Translations under genes and position numbers: made by a program
Assembly (NCBI RefSeq): GCF_001418225.1
Contig: NZ_LIPT01000015.1
Location: 1 to 64,000 of the forward strand
From: Pannonibacter indicus
GTDB lineage: Bacteria; Pseudomonadota; Alphaproteobacteria; Rhizobiales; Stappiaceae
DNA length: 64,000 nt
Direction: 5' to 3'
Shown: positions 52,362 through 59,878 of the stretch, one piece after another
Numbering within the stretch: the stretch's first letter is position 1
Layout of the letters: every line of letters starts with the position of its first letter
Notes under the pieces: generated by a model
Told to the model about the DNA's origin: nothing
Database searches by the model: none
Seen by the model: the letters and a program-made list of their open reading frames with translations, nothing else

Positions 52362-53174
52362 ATGCGCCTGACAGTCCGCCACACGACGCATTACCGTTAT
52401 GACACCCCGCTTGCCAATGCGATGCAGCAGTTGCGGCTGACCCCGCCATCCTGCGCAGGCCAGACGATCCTTGACTGGCGTATCGAAGCGCCAGGCATGG
52501 ACCGGGCCACCACCTACCGGGATGCCTTCGGCAATCTGGTGCATATGGTCTCCAGCCGCGAAGCGCTGGAGGCCGTCACCATCACCGCCTCCGGCACGGT
52601 GGAAACCACCGACCTCAACGGCGTTCTGGGCGAGGAGCCCGTGGAGACGCCGGTGCGGATCTACACCCGCGTCACGCCGCTGACAGAGGCCAACAACGCG
52701 ATCCGCAAGCTCTCCGGCCTGCTGACGCCAGAAGACCAGATCGGCGGCTGCCATGCGCTGATGCACGCGATCCGCGACAAGGTGGCCTACAAAGTGGGCG
52801 TCACCGAAACCCATGCCACGGCCATTCAGGTGCTCGCCGCCGGGGAAGGCGTGTGCCAGGACCATGCACACATCTTCATCGCCGCCGCCCGCGCGGCCGG
52901 GGTTCCCGCCCGCTATGTCTCGGGCTATCTGCTTCTGGACGAGGATCAGGAGTCCGAAGCTCATCACGCATGGGCCGAGGCCTATGTCGAGGGGCTGGGC
53001 TGGGTCGGCTTTGACGTTTCCAATGCGATTTGCCCGACCGAGCGCTATATCCGCTTGACGGCCGGGCTGGACTCGCGTTCCGCTGCTCCGATACGCGGCA
53101 TCCGGTTCGGCGGCATGGAAGAAAACCTCAATGTCGAGGTTGATGTCACCCGCGCCGGAAGCCAGCAACAATAA
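52362..53174 (+). CDS. Transglutaminase-like cysteine peptidase family protein
   Basis: A 270-residue protein with an N-terminal bacterial transglutaminase-associated beta domain (MRLTVRHTTHYRYDTPLANA) and a transglutaminase-like core. The catalytic Cys is in AAGEGVCQDHAHIFIAAARA, the His in SEAHHAWAEAYVEGLGWVGF, and the Asp in the following FDVSNA segment. Start at 52362 behind AGGAG. Such proteins may cleave or cross-link peptide bonds. It is the third gene of the Anbu operon; its stop lies 40 bases before the preferred Anbu start. Confidence 0.93.
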   Translation: MRLTVRHTTHYRYDTPLANAMQQLRLTPPSCAGQTILDWRIEAPGMDRATTYRDAFGNLVHMVSSREALEAVTITASGTVETTDLNGVLGEEPVETPVRIYTRVTPLTEANNAIRKLSGLLTPEDQIGGCHALMHAIRDKVAYKVGVTETHATAIQVLAAGEGVCQDHAHIFIAAARAAGVPARYVSGYLLLDEDQESEAHHAWAEAYVEGLGWVGFDVSNAICPTERYIRLTAGLDSRSAAPIRGIRFGGMEENLNVEVDVTRAGSQQQ

Positions 53175-53214
53175 CAGGCCGAAGCGGCCGGATGATGAAG
53201 CGGACCCCCTTGCC

Positions 53215-53946
53215 GTGACTTACTGCGTTGGCCTCAAACTTGACCGTGGTCTCGTCTTTGCTGCCGACACCCGCACCAATGCGGGTGTCGATAATATCGC
53301 CACCTTCAAGAAGCTGCATGTCTGGGAAGAGCCGGGCGAGCGTGTCTTCACCCTGCTGACCGCCGGCAATCTCGCCATCACCCAGTCGGTGGTGTCGATC
53401 CTGTCCGAACAGATCGCCTCGCCCACCCTCAACAAGACCAATCTGATGAGCGTGGACACCATGTTCCAGGCGGCCCGGCTTGTCGGGCAGGCTGTGCGGG
53501 ATGTGCGGGCGCTGGATGGCGATGCACTGGCGGCAAGCGCGGAGAGTTTCTTCGTCACCTTCGTCTTCGGCGGCCAGATCAAGGGCGAGGCGCCACGCCT
53601 GTTCCAGATCTATTCGGCTGGCAACTTCATCGAGGCCACCGACGACACCATGTTCTTCCAGATCGGCGAGCACAAATATGGCAAGCCGATCCTCGACCGT
53701 GTGACCCGCCGCGACATGCGCCTTGGTGAAGCGGCCAAGATGGTACTGCTGTCCTTCGATTCCACCCTGCGCTCGAACCTGTCGGTCGGCATGCCCATCG
53801 ACCTGATGCTCTACAACACCGACAGCTTCACCGCCCACCGCCAGAAGCGCATCGACCGCGAAGACCCCTATTTCCAGACGCTTTCCTCGGAATGGTCCAA
53901 CGCCCTGCGCAAGGCGTTCACGGAAATTCCGGAGTTCGAGATCTGA
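53215..53946 (+). CDS. Anbu proteasome-like peptidase (bacterial beta-subunit homologue)
   Basis: Ntn-hydrolase fold protein, 243 residues from the GTG at 53215. This start yields Met-Thr-Tyr-Cys-Val-Gly, so Met removal would expose Thr as nucleophile, as in known Anbu proteins. An earlier ATG at 53131 or 53143 would add a Pro/Asn-rich extension with no propeptide features, overlapping the transglutaminase gene. Further landmarks are VFAADTRTNAGVDNIATFKK (Asp and Lys partners) and FTLLTAGNLAITQSVVSILS. The Shine-Dalgarno at the GTG is weak, consistent with coupling. Anbu assembles into a ring or lock-washer; its substrates are unknown. Confidence 0.9.
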   Translation: MTYCVGLKLDRGLVFAADTRTNAGVDNIATFKKLHVWEEPGERVFTLLTAGNLAITQSVVSILSEQIASPTLNKTNLMSVDTMFQAARLVGQAVRDVRALDGDALAASAESFFVTFVFGGQIKGEAPRLFQIYSAGNFIEATDDTMFFQIGEHKYGKPILDRVTRRDMRLGEAAKMVLLSFDSTLRSNLSVGMPIDLMLYNTDSFTAHRQKRIDREDPYFQTLSSEWSNALRKAFTEIPEFEI

Positions 53947-54006
53947 GGCGCCGGACGCTGGATTGCTACGGCTGTGCCTTGGGCATTCGGCCTTTCTTCC
54001 TCCACC

Positions 54007-54113
54007 GTCCCGGCCTTGTGCCGGGACCTGTCAGGGACGAGTGGCGTCAGATTGAAAGTAGAAGAACTTGACCGGAAGTGCGCCCATCACAGGCCCCGGC
54101 ACAAGGCCGGGGC
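54007..54113. repeat. BIME-like inverted pair of palindromic units
   Basis: Two 25-base units, 54007-54031 and 54089-54113, are reverse complements except for two positions. Each is itself a hairpin (CCCGGC-CTTGT-GCCGGG and CCCCGGC-ACAAG-GCCGGGG). The 57-base spacer is AT-richer. The pair lies after the Anbu gene in a 415-base convergent intergenic region that also holds the 100-bp repeat; 54114-54261 shows only short AT-rich words. Confidence 0.72.
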
Positions 54114-54261
54114 GGCGCGGAGTGTGGCGAGAGGCAGTGCTCACACACAGATTCAAGCGGTTGAGAAACAGATTCAACGCGTTTGAAACCTGGCTCAACG
54201 TGCTGCGAGTTTGATTCCGGTCATGCCCTCAACCTACTGAATTCAAACCGCTTTTGCCTTA

Positions 54262-54361
54262 TACCAAGGCTTTCGATGCTGACGCATCACGCCTTGAAAA
54301 TGCACAAGCGCCGTACGGGCTTAACCAATGCTTGATGAGTCAAGCTCATCAAACATTGGTA
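54262..54361 (+). repeat. 100-bp structured intergenic repeat, copy 2
   Basis: The same length and ends (TACCAA...TTGGTA) as copy 1 at 45216-45315. The 5' hairpin is nearly unchanged (GATGC-TGAC-GCATC inside CAAGGC/GCCTTG). The 3' hairpin differs in sequence but pairs ACCAATGC.TTGATGAG with CTCATCAA.CATTGGT, extending the stem by two bp at the loop. Its last base is immediately next to the stop codon of the ATP12 gene, so the hairpin may act as that gene's terminator. Confidence 0.78.
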
Positions 54362-55138
54362 TTATCCACGACCTAGGATCAGCGCGGCGGCGTCGAACTC
54401 GGTCTTCTTGTAGGTGCGGATGCGGCGGGCCTCGGTGTCCTCGCCCCAGAGTTCGGCGTTCCAGTCCTCGTCCACATGGGCTGCGGCCCAGAGGTCTTCG
54501 GCGCCATGGTTGCGGCGGGCGAGAAGCAGGGCGATGACGGCCGAACCGGTGACGCTGGTCACCGTGTGCAGAGCGGCGAGTTCCAGCGCCGTAAAACCAT
54601 CCAGCGCCTTGCGGAAAGCGGCCACCAGCGCCTCGTCCTGCGGCACATGCATGATGCCGCAGGACAGGCGGAAACGGCCGCCGAGTTCGGCTTCTGCGGC
54701 AGCCAGCAGCGGGTCCCAGCTCTGGCGCTGGCGTTCGGTCAAGCGCTCCGGCTCGCTGGCGCGGTAGCACAGGGCATCATTGCCGGCATAACGGGAGATC
54801 TCGTCCGCGACCTCCGCAAAGCGGGCCCCGACCGCATCGATCGCCGCATTGGCGATACGGGTCAGCGGCATGATGCCGGGGTTGATCACCTTTTCCTGCG
54901 CCTGCCATTCGGCAGCAACTGCGGCAGCAATGCGGGCATCGGGCAGAAGCAGCGGTTTGCGGCCCGGTGTCTTCACCGCGCGGCCATCCAGCAGCACTGC
55001 GTGCCCCCCCTCAGCGGGCGCGGATGAAGCAACATCATAGAAGCGCTTGGGCAGTTCCCGGCGCGAGAGTTCCTTGGCCCGCTCGACCGGATCATATTTG
55101 GCAAGGTCCGCGTGGATCTCTTCAAAGATATCGCGCAT
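54362..55138 (-). CDS. ATP12-family chaperone (F1-ATPase assembly factor homologue)
   Basis: A 258-residue ATP12 protein. LPKRFYDVASSAPAEGGHAV and LLDGRAVKTPGRKPLLLPDA are the N-terminal signature. Mid-protein NPGIMPLTRIANAAIDAVGA, DALCYRASEPERLTERQRQS and the W-D-P-L segment follow, and LHTVTSVTGSAVIALLLARR is the family's late motif. In mitochondria ATP12 binds F1 alpha; the role in alphaproteobacteria is presumed similar. Its ATG overlaps the stop of the HAD gene by one base. The gene ends flush against the 100-bp repeat. Confidence 0.93.
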   Translation of the reverse strand: MRDIFEEIHADLAKYDPVERAKELSRRELPKRFYDVASSAPAEGGHAVLLDGRAVKTPGRKPLLLPDARIAAAVAAEWQAQEKVINPGIMPLTRIANAAIDAVGARFAEVADEISRYAGNDALCYRASEPERLTERQRQSWDPLLAAAEAELGGRFRLSCGIMHVPQDEALVAAFRKALDGFTALELAALHTVTSVTGSAVIALLLARRNHGAEDLWAAAHVDEDWNAELWGEDTEARRIRTYKKTEFDAAALILGRG

Positions 55139-55818
55139 CAGAGTGTCTCCAGTGTCCAGCCGAGGCAGCGGGCAATCGCGCCGTCGATTTCGTCAAATTG
55201 GCCGATCACCGCATGGGCCCCTGCCCCATGCAGCAGGTCCGCCGTGTGATAGCCCCAGGACACGCCGACGGCGAGCGCACCGGCGGCCCGGGCCATTTCC
55301 ATGTCAAAGCTGGTGTCGCCGATCATCACCGTGCGCAGGGGCTCGGCGCCCGTCTCGCCCATGGCCCTCAGCACCATGTCCGGATGCGGCTTGGAGGGGC
55401 TGGTGTCGGCGGTCTGGATGGTGATGAAGCGGCCTTCCAGATCATGCAGTTTCAGCATGTGGTCCACACCGCGCCGGGCCTTGCCGGTGGCGATGCCCAG
55501 CAGCACGTCATCGCGCGCGCCAAGGCGCAGGATGGCCTCCCTTGCACCCGGATAAAGCGGATCATGATCCAGCCCCGCCTCACGGCGGCTGCGCTTGGAG
55601 GCCCGGTAGGCTTCGGACATCATCGCCACCTTGCCGCGGTGATCGGGCCCCACCAAACGGGCGAAGGCCTGTTCCAGCGACAGGCCGACGATGGACAGCG
55701 CCTCCTTGCGGCCCGGCATCGGCAGGCCGGCGGCGGCAAAGCCAACCTCAAGCCCGTGCAGGATGGTCTCCTGGCTGTCGATCAGCGTGCCGTCGCAGTC
55801 AAAGATCACAAGATACAT
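55138..55818 (-). CDS. HAD-superfamily hydrolase, phosphoglycolate phosphatase-like
   Basis: A 226-residue HAD-IA hydrolase. Motif I is LVIFDCDGTLIDSQ (Asp8 and Asp10), motif II GIATGKARRG, the Lys is in SPSKPHPDMVLRAM, and motif IV is TVMIGDTSFDMEMARAAGAL. The helical cap lies about residues 18-85. It is coupled to the ATP12 gene downstream and lies 15 bases after the pseudouridine synthase stop. This rluC-HAD-ATP12 order recurs in alphaproteobacteria. Confidence 0.9.
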   Translation of the reverse strand: MYLVIFDCDGTLIDSQETILHGLEVGFAAAGLPMPGRKEALSIVGLSLEQAFARLVGPDHRGKVAMMSEAYRASKRSRREAGLDHDPLYPGAREAILRLGARDDVLLGIATGKARRGVDHMLKLHDLEGRFITIQTADTSPSKPHPDMVLRAMGETGAEPLRTVMIGDTSFDMEMARAAGALAVGVSWGYHTADLLHGAGAHAVIGQFDEIDGAIARCLGWTLETL

Positions 55819-55833
55819 GGGCCGCCCCGGTCG

Positions 55834-56835
55834 TCAGTCTTCCTCGTCCAGCTCCGGAACATAATCGGCCACATCAAAGCCGAGCAGGTTCCAGGTCTGC
55901 TGCATGTGCGGGGGCAGCGGCGCGGAGACGTCAATCTTCCCGTGACCCGAGGGGTGCGGAATGATGATGCGCCGGGCCAGCAGGTGCAGGCGGTTCTGGA
56001 TGCCGCCGGGCAGCTCCCAGTTCTCCACGTTGAAATACTTGTCGTCCCCGATGATCGGGTGATGGATGTGGGCGGCATGAGCGCGCAGCTGATGGGTGCG
56101 GCCGGTCACCGGCTTCATGGTCACCCAGGACAGTTTCTGCGCCGACTGTTCCACCACATTGTAGAGCGACACCGCGTGCTGGGCCTCGTCCTCGCCATGA
56201 CGGGCAATGCGCATGCGCTCCTCGCTCTCGTCACGGGCGAGATAGGTGGAGATGCGGCCCTGCTTGGGCTTCGGCACGCCGGCCAGCATCGCCCAGTAGA
56301 TCTTGCGGGTATTGCGGTGGCGGAAGGACTTGGTCAGCTCCTGCGCGGCAAGGCGGGTCTTGGCGACGAGGATGATGCCGGAGGTTTCCCGGTCCAGCCG
56401 GTGCACGAGGCGCGGCTTGTTGCCCTTGCTGTCGGTGAAGGCATCCAGCATGCCATCGAGATGGCGGCGCAGGCCCGAACCGCCCTGCACGGCAAGACCG
56501 GCGGGCTTGTTCAGCACCATCACCATGCTGTCCTCGAACAGCAACATGTCCTCGATGGCCTTGCGGTCGTCATCAATGAGCTTGGTGGACTTCGGCCGGG
56601 CGTTCTTGCGGTCGTCCGCCTCGATTTCGATGCCGAGCGGCGGGATGCGCACGCTCTGCCCGGCAGCGAGGCGCGTGGCGCTTTCGGCGCGCTTGCCGTC
56701 GACGCGCACCTGACCGGTGCGCAGCAGCTTCTGCAGGTGGCCAAAGCCAAGGCCCGGAAAATGGACCTTGAACCAACGGTCGAGGCGCATGCCAGCCTCA
56801 TCGGCGGACACGGTCTTGAGTTCAATAGCGGACAT
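55834..56835 (-). CDS. rluC: 23S rRNA pseudouridine synthase, RluC/RluD family
   Basis: A 333-residue RluA-superfamily enzyme. An S4 domain (about residues 12-60: AGMRLDRWFKVHFPGLGFGH) precedes the catalytic domain with NKPAGLAVQGGSG and the active-site LVHRLDRETSGIILVAKTRL (Asp). PVTGRTHQLRAHAAHIHHPI is the family motif III. The start at 56835 is MSAIELKTVSADEAG. Whether it is RluC or RluD in specificity is not certain from sequence. The 178 bases upstream, to crcB, show nothing notable. Confidence 0.9.
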   Translation of the reverse strand: MSAIELKTVSADEAGMRLDRWFKVHFPGLGFGHLQKLLRTGQVRVDGKRAESATRLAAGQSVRIPPLGIEIEADDRKNARPKSTKLIDDDRKAIEDMLLFEDSMVMVLNKPAGLAVQGGSGLRRHLDGMLDAFTDSKGNKPRLVHRLDRETSGIILVAKTRLAAQELTKSFRHRNTRKIYWAMLAGVPKPKQGRISTYLARDESEERMRIARHGEDEAQHAVSLYNVVEQSAQKLSWVTMKPVTGRTHQLRAHAAHIHHPIIGDDKYFNVENWELPGGIQNRLHLLARRIIIPHPSGHGKIDVSAPLPPHMQQTWNLLGFDVADYVPELDEED

Positions 56836-57013
56836 ATGGATCTCGTTCTGGCGCTTGCCCGGCTCGGAGCGGGTATCCGGGACGGCCAATCGCGGCGCGT
56901 CAAACCGGCCCGGCAGGGCGCAGCTGTTGTTGTGCTCCTCTTAAGCGTCCTTGGCCCGCATGGGAAGAGATTTCGCAGATCAAGAGCGTCACAAGGTCCG
57001 AAAGGTCACGGTT

Positions 57014-57397
57014 TCAGGCTCCAACACTGCGCGCGATGGCGAGGCCAGCGAAGACCGCAAGAATGGAAAGGACGACCGACAGGACCAGATAGAGCAGTGC
57101 CATATGCACGGCCCCCTTCTCCCACAGCAGCGCCATGTCCAGCGAGAAGGCGGAAAAGGTGGTGAAGCCGCCGAGGATGCCGGTCGCCACGAAAAGCCGC
57201 AGCCCGGCTGACGTGCCGGGATTGTAACGCAGCAGCCAGCCGATGAAGAGGCCCATGATGAGCGATCCGGCCACATTCACCGTCAGCGTGCCATAGGGAA
57301 AATTCGGCCCGAGCCAGCGCAGGGTCAGGAGGTTCACCCCGTGCCGGAGCGCTGCACCAATACCGCCGCCGAGCGCGACGATCAAAAAACTGCTCAT
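57014..57397 (-). CDS. crcB: Fluoride ion channel CrcB/Fluc
   Basis: A 127-residue four-helix membrane protein. The start at 57397 (MSSFLIVALGGGIGAALRHG) gives the conserved GGGIGAxxRH N terminus. PYGTLTVNVAGSLIMGLFIG carries the pore Asn, and GILGGFTTFSAFSLDMALLW carries the Phe-box and Na-site TFSxF motif. It forms a dual-topology dimer exporting fluoride. It begins four bases after the patatin gene stop. No fluoride riboswitch is evident. Confidence 0.94.
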   Translation of the reverse strand: MSSFLIVALGGGIGAALRHGVNLLTLRWLGPNFPYGTLTVNVAGSLIMGLFIGWLLRYNPGTSAGLRLFVATGILGGFTTFSAFSLDMALLWEKGAVHMALLYLVLSVVLSILAVFAGLAIARSVGA

Positions 57398-57401
57398 TCT
57401 T

Positions 57402-59795
57402 TCAACCTTCCTGCGGAAGCGGCTCCTCTGCTTCCGTAACGCCGGCCTCACTGATCCGTTCCTCGATCAGGCGCCGCACCGCTGGAATCAATTCGGGATC
57501 TGCTTTCAGATGCGCGGCCTCTTCATCGACGATGGCCAGAAACAGATTGCGCTTCAGCCGCTGTTCTTCGGCCGGGGCGAGCAACCGGTTGCCGATGGAG
57601 GAGCGGACGATGCGCGTCAGCCGGTCCGCCGCCGTCAGCCGGCCCCAGAGATAGTCATGCTCGCGCCAGGAGCGGTTGAAGAAGGCACCGAAGGTGTTGA
57701 GCGCCGATCCCTTCAGCACGAAGCCCTCATCCAGCAGGGAACTGGCGTCCCGCGGACTGATCCGGTCGATCAGCGTTTCGTTGACTTCCGAAAAGTCCGT
57801 GCGCTGGAAGACGGGCAGCGTCACCAGATCATAGAAGGCAAAGCCCACATAGGCGCGCGTCAGATCCTGCCGCAGGCCCGGCACGAGGTAGGTGAAGGTC
57901 ATCACCGCGAAAATATCATCCTGCAGCCGGTCGAGATCCCCCAGCCGCATGTGGCCGCGGATCGCGGCAAGGACCATCTCCATGGCCTCAGGCCCGTCAT
58001 CCTTGGCAAGTCCGGCTGCCAGTTCGCAAATGTCTTGCGGATAGGCCGCCGCGTTCCAGCAGCGCAGCAGCATGTCGATCTGTTCGTAGAGTTCCCGCTT
58101 CAGAGCATCCAGATCATCCGGCTTCTGCACCGCCACGTCCTGGCTGCGGGACTGGTAGAAGCTGTTGAGACGGCGCACCACGAAGCGCAGGCGGCGGATG
58201 CGGTAATCCACATCAAGCCCCTTCAGCAGGCTGATCATGGCCTGCGAGGAGCCGAAATTGCCCGCCTCCATGGCCTCCGGCAGACCAGCCTTGAGGCGGG
58301 AGAGCACACCGTCCAGATCCAGCTCCGCCCCTGCCCTTGCGGCCAGCTCGCAGATCAGTCCTGCCAGCCGCTCGGCCAGCGCCTCCACCTTCAGGGTCTG
58401 ATAGCTGAGATAGGCATAGCCCGCCTGCACATGGGCGGCCTCATTCGCCTTCACCCGGCAGCGGGTCAGCTCATTGATGGTCAGCGGCTGGCTGGAGGCG
58501 GCCGGCAGTATGCGCCCGACCTCCGCCTCCACCAGCGGATCGGTGGCGGCAATCACCTCGGCCAGGCGCCGTGCCCGCCGGTTACGCGCCTCGATGGCCT
58601 TGAGGTCGTCGCCCACGGGTTCGTTGCGCGGGATATGCGCGAGCGAGGACAGGATCACCCGGAAGAAGCCGGGCACCGTGTCACCATTTCCATTCGGTCC
58701 CACGCCCTTGCCGTTGAAGGGCACCGGGTCCACATAGACCAGCCGCCGGGCGACCTCGCGGGTGGCGGGCCGCTCGTCTATCGCCTCGATCACCGGGCCG
58801 AAAGGCTTGTTCATCACAACGCTGCCATCGACAAAGCAGCGCCGCTCCACATCATCCACCGGCCCGCCAAGCGTACCGGACAGGAAGCTTTCGCGTGTCT
58901 CCCAGGCCTCGCCCCTCTCTGCCAGCAGTCTGTCCATTTCACCCACCGTTGCGGGCGGAAAGGCGCCGGGGAAAGAGGAAGTCGCACGGGCAGCAAAAAC
59001 GAGGCCGGGAATGTGGCGCGGGGTGAAGCTGCTGTCCAGAACGCCCGGCATGCGGTGCTCGCAGGAAAAGCGCAGAATGCGCCGGTGCTCGCGCTCCTCG
59101 ATGAAGGCCGGTTCATCAATGCGGATGCGCTGCCGGCGGCCGTAATAGTCGGTCAGGGTGACGAACAGCTCCAGCTTCTGTCCGCGCGGCACCAGCGTTG
59201 CGCCCTCGCGCCAGCTCGCGTCCATGGCGTGGCAGGCATCCAGCATCCAGCCGCAATAGCGCGAACCGGAGAACGGCGGCGTGAACCAGCGCGACTGGGT
59301 CAGCAACCGCAGTTTTTCCCGTGTTTCGGGGCTATCGATCTGCGCCTTGAGACCCGAGGTGATCAGCCGGTCGATCACCGGCGACATGCCACTCTTGAGA
59401 TAGCGGGTGATGCCGTCCTGCGGCTGGGCAAGCCGCGTCACATCCGCATTCTCAAGCCAGAGGTCGCGGTGGGCATCCAGCGGCAGATCATGGGCGATGG
59501 CACGGGCGAGCATCACCCCGTTGACGCCGCCTGCCGATGCCCCGGCGATGGCATCCACCACCACGCGGACATTCACGTCAGGCTCATAGGCCCACAGCAG
59601 GTCGAGATAGGCCAGTGTGGACGGCGAGAGCGTTCCGGCTGCCGTCTCCTCCGCCGCCTCCTGCGGATCGCGCGAGGCATTGAGGCTGGAGGCCTTGACC
59701 AGATTGAGGAGTTCGCGGCTGACACCATGCATGTAGATGGCAAGGGAAACGCCACCGTAGAACACGAGCGCGAGGCGGATCTCGATCTGCTTCAT
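57402..59795 (-). CDS. Patatin-like phospholipase family protein (DUF3376)
   Basis: A 797-residue protein. The patatin domain has an oxyanion stretch ALVFYGGVSLAIYMHGVSRE (about residues 9-28), the nucleophile elbow GASAGG with Ser87, and the catalytic Asp in FVDGSVVMNKPFGPVIEA (about residue 344). About 400 further residues form a helical C-terminal region typical of the long patatin-related proteins with DUF3376. No signal peptide or TM segment is apparent, so it should act in the cytoplasm or at the inner membrane. Its lipid substrate is unknown. It is closely followed by crcB. Confidence 0.9.
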   Translation of the reverse strand: MKQIEIRLALVFYGGVSLAIYMHGVSRELLNLVKASSLNASRDPQEAAEETAAGTLSPSTLAYLDLLWAYEPDVNVRVVVDAIAGASAGGVNGVMLARAIAHDLPLDAHRDLWLENADVTRLAQPQDGITRYLKSGMSPVIDRLITSGLKAQIDSPETREKLRLLTQSRWFTPPFSGSRYCGWMLDACHAMDASWREGATLVPRGQKLELFVTLTDYYGRRQRIRIDEPAFIEEREHRRILRFSCEHRMPGVLDSSFTPRHIPGLVFAARATSSFPGAFPPATVGEMDRLLAERGEAWETRESFLSGTLGGPVDDVERRCFVDGSVVMNKPFGPVIEAIDERPATREVARRLVYVDPVPFNGKGVGPNGNGDTVPGFFRVILSSLAHIPRNEPVGDDLKAIEARNRRARRLAEVIAATDPLVEAEVGRILPAASSQPLTINELTRCRVKANEAAHVQAGYAYLSYQTLKVEALAERLAGLICELAARAGAELDLDGVLSRLKAGLPEAMEAGNFGSSQAMISLLKGLDVDYRIRRLRFVVRRLNSFYQSRSQDVAVQKPDDLDALKRELYEQIDMLLRCWNAAAYPQDICELAAGLAKDDGPEAMEMVLAAIRGHMRLGDLDRLQDDIFAVMTFTYLVPGLRQDLTRAYVGFAFYDLVTLPVFQRTDFSEVNETLIDRISPRDASSLLDEGFVLKGSALNTFGAFFNRSWREHDYLWGRLTAADRLTRIVRSSIGNRLLAPAEEQRLKRNLFLAIVDEEAAHLKADPELIPAVRRLIEERISEAGVTEAEEPLPQEG

Positions 59796-59878
59796 GGGCG
59801 AATCCCCGGACCGACAGGCCGCCAGCATCGCGCAGCCGCCCGCGGACGGCAAGGCGAAGTTAGGAGGATGTTACCGTC

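Noticed and set aside
54168-54186. ATTCAACGCGTTTGAA, similar to the TetR operators at 30949
   Set aside because: The AACGCGTT core is shared but the flanks differ and no promoter lies next to it; a single short match is within chance.
56836-57013. Fluoride riboswitch associated with crcB
   Set aside because: This gap is downstream of crcB on its strand. The upstream side is only four bases from the patatin gene, and no fluoride aptamer core is visible there.
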